Shown here: one piece after another, positions 53,846 to 57,930 of the stretch
How positions within the stretch are numbered: the first letter of the stretch is position 1
How the letters are laid out: each line of letters starts with the position of its first letter
Origin: a virus
Direction: 5' to 3' (one strand)
Virus record (IMG/VR): IMGVR_UViG_3300044949_002606
Span: 1-57,930 of that record
Length of the DNA: 57,930 bases
The notes under the pieces: model-generated
The model's input: only the letters and a program-made list of their open reading frames with translations
Told to the model about the DNA's origin: nothing
Database searches by the model: none
Translations under genes and position numbers: made by a program

Positions 53846-54760
53846 ATGGCTACCCCAATGCGTAGTACCGACTTTAGGTCGGTTGTTGAGCCGATCCTGA
53901 ACGAGGTGTTCGACGGCGTCTATGAGCAGCGTGCTGACGAGTGGAAGATGGTTTTCCGCGAGCAGAAGGGCATTCCGCGCAACTACCACGAGGAGCCCGT
54001 CCTGTACGGGTTCGGCGCGGCGCCGGAGCTGCCCGACGGCATGGCTGTGTCGTACCAGTCGGGTGGTGTGCTGTTCCTGCAGCGCTACCTGTACAAGGTG
54101 TACGGCCTGGCCTTCGCGCTGACCAAGGTGCTGGTGGAGGACGGCGACCACATTCGTATCGGCCAGACCTACGCGAAGCATCTCGCGCAGTCGCTGATCG
54201 AGACGAAGGAGACGCTGTGCGCCAACATCCTGAACCGGGCCTTCAACGGCTCGTACACGGGTGGCGACGGTGTGTCTCTGGTTTCCGGCAGTCACCCGAT
54301 CGTGAACGGCACGTTCAGCAATCAGCTCACCACGGCGGCCGCGCTGAGCCAGACGTCGCTGGAGCAGATCCTGATCCAGATCCGCAACGCGGTCGACAAC
54401 AACGGCAAGCGCATTCGGCTCACCCCGAAGAAGATCGTTTCAGGTCCGTCCAACGTCTTCCAGGCCGAGGTGCTGCTTAAGAGCGTGTTGCGCACCGGCA
54501 CCGCCGACAACGACATCAACCCCGTCAAGTCGATGGGGCTGTTGTCCGAAGGCCAAGCCAACCTCTCGCGTATCACGTCGACCACCGCCTGGTGGGTGCA
54601 GACCGACGCGCCGGAAGGCCTGAAGGTGATGATGCGGCGTGGGCTGGAGAAGAGCATGGAGGGCGACTTCGAAACCGACTCCATGCGCTACAAGGCCACC
54701 GAGCGTTATGTGCCGGGTTGGACCGATCCGCGCGCCGTGTACGGCACTGCGGGCGTCTGA
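53846..54760 (+). CDS. Major capsid protein
   Basis: A 304-residue protein. The N-terminal arm is followed by VEPILNEVFDGVYEQRADEW, then YQSGGVLFLQRYLYKVYGLA, NILNRAFNGSYTGGDGVSLV with SGSHPIVNG, and IRLTPKKIVSGPSNVFQAEV. This is the pattern of HK97-fold coat proteins with the G-loop and spine helix of related podoviruses. It is preceded by an AAGGAGG ribosome site, the strongest in the window, and follows scaffold and decoration genes. A hairpin follows its stop. Confidence 0.9.
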   Translation: MATPMRSTDFRSVVEPILNEVFDGVYEQRADEWKMVFREQKGIPRNYHEEPVLYGFGAAPELPDGMAVSYQSGGVLFLQRYLYKVYGLAFALTKVLVEDGDHIRIGQTYAKHLAQSLIETKETLCANILNRAFNGSYTGGDGVSLVSGSHPIVNGTFSNQLTTAAALSQTSLEQILIQIRNAVDNNGKRIRLTPKKIVSGPSNVFQAEVLLKSVLRTGTADNDINPVKSMGLLSEGQANLSRITSTTAWWVQTDAPEGLKVMMRRGLEKSMEGDFETDSMRYKATERYVPGWTDPRAVYGTAGV

Positions 54761-54772
54761 CGCTGTGAAAGA

Positions 54773-54805
54773 CTCCCCCGCTCGGCGCTGGGTCGGGCGG
54801 GGGAG
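54773..54805 (+). terminator. Hairpin after the capsid gene, possible partial terminator
   Basis: CTCCCCCGC (54773-54781) pairs with GCGGGGGAG (54797-54805), a 9 bp GC-rich stem with a 15-base loop, 13 bp after the capsid stop. The tail GTGTT has few U residues, so termination may be partial. It would let capsid mRNA exceed that of the genes after it. Confidence 0.5.
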
Positions 54806-54901
54806 GTGTTCCGGGGAAGGTCAAGATCGCGCACCGCAGACAGCCCCCGGCTGACGACATGCAGACTGCGGCGCGTAACTCGCATGTGAGGTAAACAGAC
54901 A

Positions 54902-55297
54902 ATGGCTTCGACAACCTTTTCCGGCCCGGTGACTTCGACCAATGGTTTCATTGGCGCGGTCACGGGCAACATTACCGGCAACGTCACGGGCAACGTCACG
55001 GGCGACGTCTTCGCCACGGTGCAGTCGCTGTCCGGCGCGGGCGCCGTGAACTTGACCGACATGATGACCAGCCTGACCACCACCGGCGCGTCGCAAGCGC
55101 TGACGCTGGCCGACGGCTTGGTCGGTCAGCTCAAGCTCGTCACGCACACGGTTGACGGCGGCAGCGCTGTGTTGACCCCCACCACCAAGATCGGCTTCAC
55201 CACCATCACGTTCACCAACGTCGGCGAAAGCGCCACGCTGGTGTACACCTCGGCCGGGTGGTGCATTTTGTCCTTGCGCGGCGCGGTAGCAGCTTAA
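54902..55297 (+). CDS. Small beta-rich virion protein
   Basis: A 131-residue protein. The N-terminal third is a short beta-helix type repeat: FIGAVTGNITGNVTGNVTGD, often seen in phage fibre or decoration proteins. The rest is a compact domain (LKLVTHTVDGGSAVLTPTTK, GFTTITFTNVGESATLVYTS) ending ILSLRGAVAA. It follows the capsid gene directly and may form decoration spikes or head fibres. The start is ATG 54902 after a 141 bp gap. Confidence 0.72.
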   Translation: MASTTFSGPVTSTNGFIGAVTGNITGNVTGNVTGDVFATVQSLSGAGAVNLTDMMTSLTTTGASQALTLADGLVGQLKLVTHTVDGGSAVLTPTTKIGFTTITFTNVGESATLVYTSAGWCILSLRGAVAA

Positions 55298-55309
55298 AGG
55301 GAGGCACGC

Positions 55310-55633
55310 ATGCGGCCCGTAACCCTTACGGTCACGGGCGGGCAGGCTTCGGCCGTCTACCCGCCCGACCACTACGTCAGCCCGTTCAACGTGGCGTTGG
55401 GCGTGCGTGTGACCGGCACGGTGAACTACACCGTGCAGTACACGTTCGACAACGTCTTCGCTGAGAGTTACGTTCCCGGCTCGGGCAACTGGGTGGACCA
55501 CCCGTCGCTCACCGCGCAGACCGCGACCAAGGACTCCAACATCGCCTACCCCGTCACCGGGGTGCGCATTGTGGGCAACTCGGGCGCGGGCACCGCCACG
55601 CTGACCGCCATCCAGGCCGGGGGCATCGTATGA
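55310..55633 (+). CDS. Small beta-rich virion protein
   Basis: A 107-residue protein. Sequence segments VTLTVTGGQASAVYPPDHYV, FNVALGVRVTGTVNYTVQYT and YPVTGVRIVGNSGAGTATLT are all beta-strand rich. A small globular decoration or receptor-type protein is likely. An AAGGGAGG ribosome site precedes ATG 55310, and the stop overlaps the next ATG by four bases. Confidence 0.7.
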   Translation: MRPVTLTVTGGQASAVYPPDHYVSPFNVALGVRVTGTVNYTVQYTFDNVFAESYVPGSGNWVDHPSLTAQTATKDSNIAYPVTGVRIVGNSGAGTATLTAIQAGGIV

Positions 55634-56184
55634 TCGCCACCGACATCACGGGCGCGGCGGTCGGCGGCGCCAATCAGCTGCTCGACCTGCTCAGCAACGC
55701 GGCCGTGTATGAAGCGAAGATCAAAACGCTGCAAACCGCCACCGAAGAGCACCGCAGGTTTGTCGAACTTGTTGCCCCGGCAAGCGAAATCGCGGCACTG
55801 AAAGAGAAAGCCGTTTCTGACGCCAACCAGGCCAAGGCCGAGCTCCAAGCCGCCAAGGCTGAGGCCGCGCAGCTGAAGGCCGCTGCTCGCAAAGCCTCCA
55901 CCGACACCGCCAAGGCGGCAAAGCAGGCCGCTGAGCAGAAACTCGCCGAAGCCGATGCAACCCTGGCCGCGGCCCGGTCAGCGATGGCTGAAGCCGTGGC
56001 GCAAAAAACCGAGGTTGCCGCGGCGTGGGATGCGTTGAACGAAGCCAAGCAGAAGGTCGCCGACAGCGCTGCTGCTCTTGTCGCTGAGCAAGAGCGCTTG
56101 TCGGCGACGCAAGCCGAGGTTGTCGCTCTGCGCCAAGAACTGCGCAGGAAGCTGGCCGCGCTCGCCAAGTCGCTTGAAGCATGA
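55630..56184 (+). CDS. Coiled-coil protein of unknown function
   Basis: A 184-residue protein almost entirely a long alpha helix from residue 30 to the end, with regular Ala/Lys/Glu spacing (AVSDANQAKAELQAAKAEAA, KQAAEQKLAEADATLAAARS). The first 30 residues have ITGAAVGGANQLLDLLSN, a possible hydrophobic anchor. Long helices like this occur in tail and internal virion proteins. It overlaps its neighbours at both ends (ATGA). A rod-like linker is a guess. Confidence 0.65.
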   Translation: MIATDITGAAVGGANQLLDLLSNAAVYEAKIKTLQTATEEHRRFVELVAPASEIAALKEKAVSDANQAKAELQAAKAEAAQLKAAARKASTDTAKAAKQAAEQKLAEADATLAAARSAMAEAVAQKTEVAAAWDALNEAKQKVADSAAALVAEQERLSATQAEVVALRQELRRKLAALAKSLEA

Positions 56185-56507
56185 CGGGGATCGTCGACTT
56201 TCGCACGTCTCTGCTGGATGAGGCGGGTGCGCCGATTGACGGGGACAACCCGCTGCCGGTCACTGGCGGCGGAGGCGGGGGTCCTACCGAGGTTTATGCG
56301 CTCAACGACTTTCTTGACGGCGATCCTTTGTATCTCGGCAAAGTGAAAGCTGACGGCACGTGGTTGTTGCAAAGGTTCAGCGCAACCACGGGCCAAATGC
56401 GGTACGCCAACGTGTCCAACAATCCTAGTTACACAACGTATACATCCGCATGGGCGAACAGGTTGACGCTGACATATTCGCCGTTCCAAGAACTGAGTAA
56501 TGTGTAG
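56181..56507 (+). CDS. Small structural protein with Gly-rich linker
   Basis: A 108-residue protein. It begins IVDFRTSLLDEAGAPIDGDN and LPVTGGGGGGP, a flexible linker, followed by a folded part with LNDFLDGDPLYLGKVKADGT and WLLQRFSATTGQMRYANVSN. The second half resembles small beta-barrel structural proteins of other phages. The start overlaps the coiled-coil stop, so they may be made in fixed ratio. Confidence 0.65.
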   Translation: MTGIVDFRTSLLDEAGAPIDGDNPLPVTGGGGGGPTEVYALNDFLDGDPLYLGKVKADGTWLLQRFSATTGQMRYANVSNNPSYTTYTSAWANRLTLTYSPFQELSNV

Positions 56508-56516
56508 GAGTAGCTT

Positions 56517-56957
56517 ATGTCTATGACCAACGCCGCCGAAGCGGCACTCCTCGACCTTCTGTTCCTGAACGTCGATTGGGCCGACATCGGGGACGCTGCT
56601 GGCCTGCAGAACAGCGCCACGGCGGGTTCGTTTTACATCTCGCTGCACAGCGCAGACCCTGGAGAGGCGGGCAACCAGAGCACCAACGAGATCAGCTACA
56701 CCGGCTACGCCCGTGTAGCTGTGAACCGCACGGCAGGCGGCTGGACGCGGACAACCTCCACCATCGCCAACACCGCCCTGGTGCAGTTCGGTCAATGTAC
56801 GGCGGGGTCCGCCACGGCCACGCACTTCGGCATCGGCACGGACTCTACTGGTGCCGGAAATCTGCTGCTGAAAGGTGCGCTCAACGCCAGCCTGTCCATC
56901 TCCAACGGCATTCAGCCGCAGTTCGCTGCCGGCGCCATGACCGCCACGGTGGACTGA
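56517..56957 (+). CDS. Virion structural protein with LHSADPGEAG motif
   Basis: A 146-residue protein with a helix start (NAAEAALLDLLFLNVDWADI) and a beta part (GSFYISLHSADPGEAGNQST, ISYTGYARVAVNRTAGGW, THFGIGTDSTGAG). The motif LHxADPGExGxQxTNE...YTGYARV recurs in a family of phage structural proteins. The end (NGIQPQFAAGAMTATVD) is typical of the same family. It is likely a tail or surface component. A GGAGTAG site precedes ATG 56517. Confidence 0.75.
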   Translation: MSMTNAAEAALLDLLFLNVDWADIGDAAGLQNSATAGSFYISLHSADPGEAGNQSTNEISYTGYARVAVNRTAGGWTRTTSTIANTALVQFGQCTAGSATATHFGIGTDSTGAGNLLLKGALNASLSISNGIQPQFAAGAMTATVD

Positions 56958-56958
56958 T

Positions 56959-57105
56959 GTGGTGTACCGCTGCGCTCACTGCCGGGAACTGTTGACGCTG
57001 ACAGACACCGAGCTGTCGGCCTGCTCGGAGCACCCTGACGGCGGCGTGGAGTGGTCGCCCAACGAGGTGGAGTGGGCCCCGCTGGAGAACCCTGATGCCG
57101 TTTAG
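56959..57105 (+). CDS. 48-residue zinc-ribbon-like protein
   Basis: A short frame starting at GTG 56959 (or GTG 56962), right after the previous stop, and ending TAG 57103-57105 inside the start of the next gene. It contains YRCAHCRELLTLTD and ACSEHPDGGVEWS, with three Cys and a His in order CxxC...CxxH, a likely zinc site. The C terminus is acidic. Small proteins like this occur among phage structural genes. It is easily missed because it is short and begins with GTG. Confidence 0.6.
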   Translation: MVYRCAHCRELLTLTDTELSACSEHPDGGVEWSPNEVEWAPLENPDAV

Positions 57106-57930
57106 GTCCGTTGCCGAGGTGGCAGATGCCGTCCAGCAAGGGCGGCATCACATCCAGCATTTCATCCGCACATCGGTTTACGGTAGTTTCGGGACCAACC
57201 CGTTTGGTGATTTCAGCGTCGGCAGCGGCATCCCGTCTTACAACGCATACGTTGGCACCGCGCTTGAGGCCACGCAACTCATCGGCCAGCGCAACAACAG
57301 CATCTATGTCGGCCCCGGCATCAGCACGGAGCGGTATCTGCTCAGTATGTCGTTGACGCATGGCGGCACCACGGGCTTTCTGCCTTCGGTCTACTTTCTC
57401 GACTATTTGATGTTTTACCCGTACATCGACCTGGACAACACCGACCAGCAAGACTTGACCAACGATGTGACCTTGCCGCGATACACAGACGGCGAGGGTG
57501 TGCGGATGCTGATGATGATGCAAACGCCTGGAACAAGCACTGCCACGAACATCACCATCAACTACACCAACCAAGACGGCGTTGCCAAGACCATTACGAC
57601 AGCGTACAGAGCCTCGGGCGGCATTGGTGTCATTGGACCCAACATGATCAGCACCTCCGGGGGCTCTGCAGGGCCGTTCTTCCCGCTGGCCGGTGGTGAC
57701 AGGGGCGTGCGGTCTGTGCAGTCTGTGCAGCTTGCGGCAGGCGTGGGCGGGTTCGGCGTGATGCTGTTGGCCAAGCCGCTGTTCACGATGTCCGCCAACG
57801 AGTTGTCGTCAACCGTTGAAAAAAACTTCCTTCGTGAGCAGGCAGCGTTGCCCAGAATCTACGACGGCGCGTTTCTCAACTACATCTACAACATATCCAC
57901 CCAGACAAGCGGCTTGTTGCCGATGGTGGG
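57095..57930 (+). CDS. Receptor-type structural protein, continues across the end at position 1
   Basis: The gene starts at ATG 57095 with GGAG upstream and is open to the last base; it continues at bases 1-88, giving 287 residues after one copy of the end repeat is removed. It has FGDFSVGSGIPSYNAYVGTA, IYVGPGISTERYLLSMSLTH, then YFLDYLMFYPYIDLDNTDQQ, TNITINYTNQDG and SAGPFFPLAGGDRG. The same blocks appear in the next gene (98-976), so they are paralogues. A surface or tail role is inferred. Confidence 0.85.
   Translation, partial: MPFRSVAEVADAVQQGRHHIQHFIRTSVYGSFGTNPFGDFSVGSGIPSYNAYVGTALEATQLIGQRNNSIYVGPGISTERYLLSMSLTHGGTTGFLPSVYFLDYLMFYPYIDLDNTDQQDLTNDVTLPRYTDGEGVRMLMMMQTPGTSTATNITINYTNQDGVAKTITTAYRASGGIGVIGPNMISTSGGSAGPFFPLAGGDRGVRSVQSVQLAAGVGGFGVMLLAKPLFTMSANELSSTVEKNFLREQAALPRIYDGAFLNYIYNISTQTSGLLPMV
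57871..57930. repeat. Right copy of the 60 bp terminal direct repeat
   Basis: Identical to bases 1-60. The coding frame crosses the repeat without interruption, which supports a circular or circularly permuted genome. Confidence 0.95.

Noticed and set aside
56957-56995. 12-codon ATG frame directly after the 56517 gene
   Set aside because: Too short and without features. The GTG frame two bases later encodes a longer Cys-rich protein.
1-57930. tRNA genes, integrase or attachment sites
   Set aside because: I saw no cloverleaf-like segment with a CCA end or recombinase motifs by eye. A tRNA search program would settle the tRNA question.

Overview
This window is one complete, GC-rich tailed-phage genome. 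The first 60 bases are repeated exactly as the last 60, and one reading frame runs across that junction, so the map is best read as a circle of about 57,870 bp whose linear ends are an assembly cut. It has a P22-like portal, a gp4-like adaptor, a gp10-like tail protein, a two-part terminase, large Ala/Gln-rich candidate ejection proteins, and no tail tape measure, tail tube or sheath gene. Together these point to a short-tailed podovirus. I saw no integrase, excisionase or lysogeny repressor, so a lytic lifestyle is the simplest reading. The host is probably a GC-rich proteobacterium, perhaps Burkholderiales, but this rests only on codon use, sigma70-like promoters and the style of a few small genes.

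There are three transcriptional blocks. (1) Late genes on the plus strand run from about 42.5 kb through the end and across position 1 to 22.7 kb: terminase, internal proteins, portal, a GroES-like protein, scaffold, capsid, decoration and receptor-type proteins, adaptor and fibres, holin and endolysin, a second adaptor and fibre, the gp10-like protein, and four very large probable internal or ejection proteins. A strong intrinsic terminator at 22.73-22.76 kb ends this block. (2) The minus strand from 37.7 kb down to 22.7 kb carries the early/middle genes. Small Zn-binding and unknown proteins come first, then a nucleotide and DNA metabolism operon: ThyX, a T4 endonuclease V homologue, a HAD phosphatase, SDR, VOC and FAD-dependent enzymes, a DnaQ-type exonuclease, a C-family DNA polymerase, a VRR-type nuclease, an SNF2 helicase and a probable DNA-binding protein. 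(3) A short plus-strand replication block at 37.8-41.6 kb encodes a PrimPol-type primase and a primase-associated helicase, separated by four small genes. A lone minus-strand gene and a 480 bp AT-rich, repeat-bearing gap (candidate origin) separate it from the terminase.

Most genes overlap by 1-4 bases and are probably translationally coupled. Promoters share a recognisable form: TTGCCN, 17 bp, then TATAAT or GATAAT, seen before the terminase, the capsid group, adaptor 1 and adaptor 2. A related duplicated cassette (TTGCCG, 18 bp, TAAAAT or GAAAAT) precedes two minus-strand units. A second recurring signal, reading CAACTYAGAAAGGA on the minus strand, starts most uncoupled early cistrons.

The least explained parts are: the cluster of three oxidoreductase or VOC enzymes around ThyX; a head-tail adaptor with an inserted discoidin-like domain; a PcfJ-like domain inside a large protein of the late region; and short linear motifs (ARGG, and LAxRY followed by prolines) shared by otherwise unrelated late proteins.
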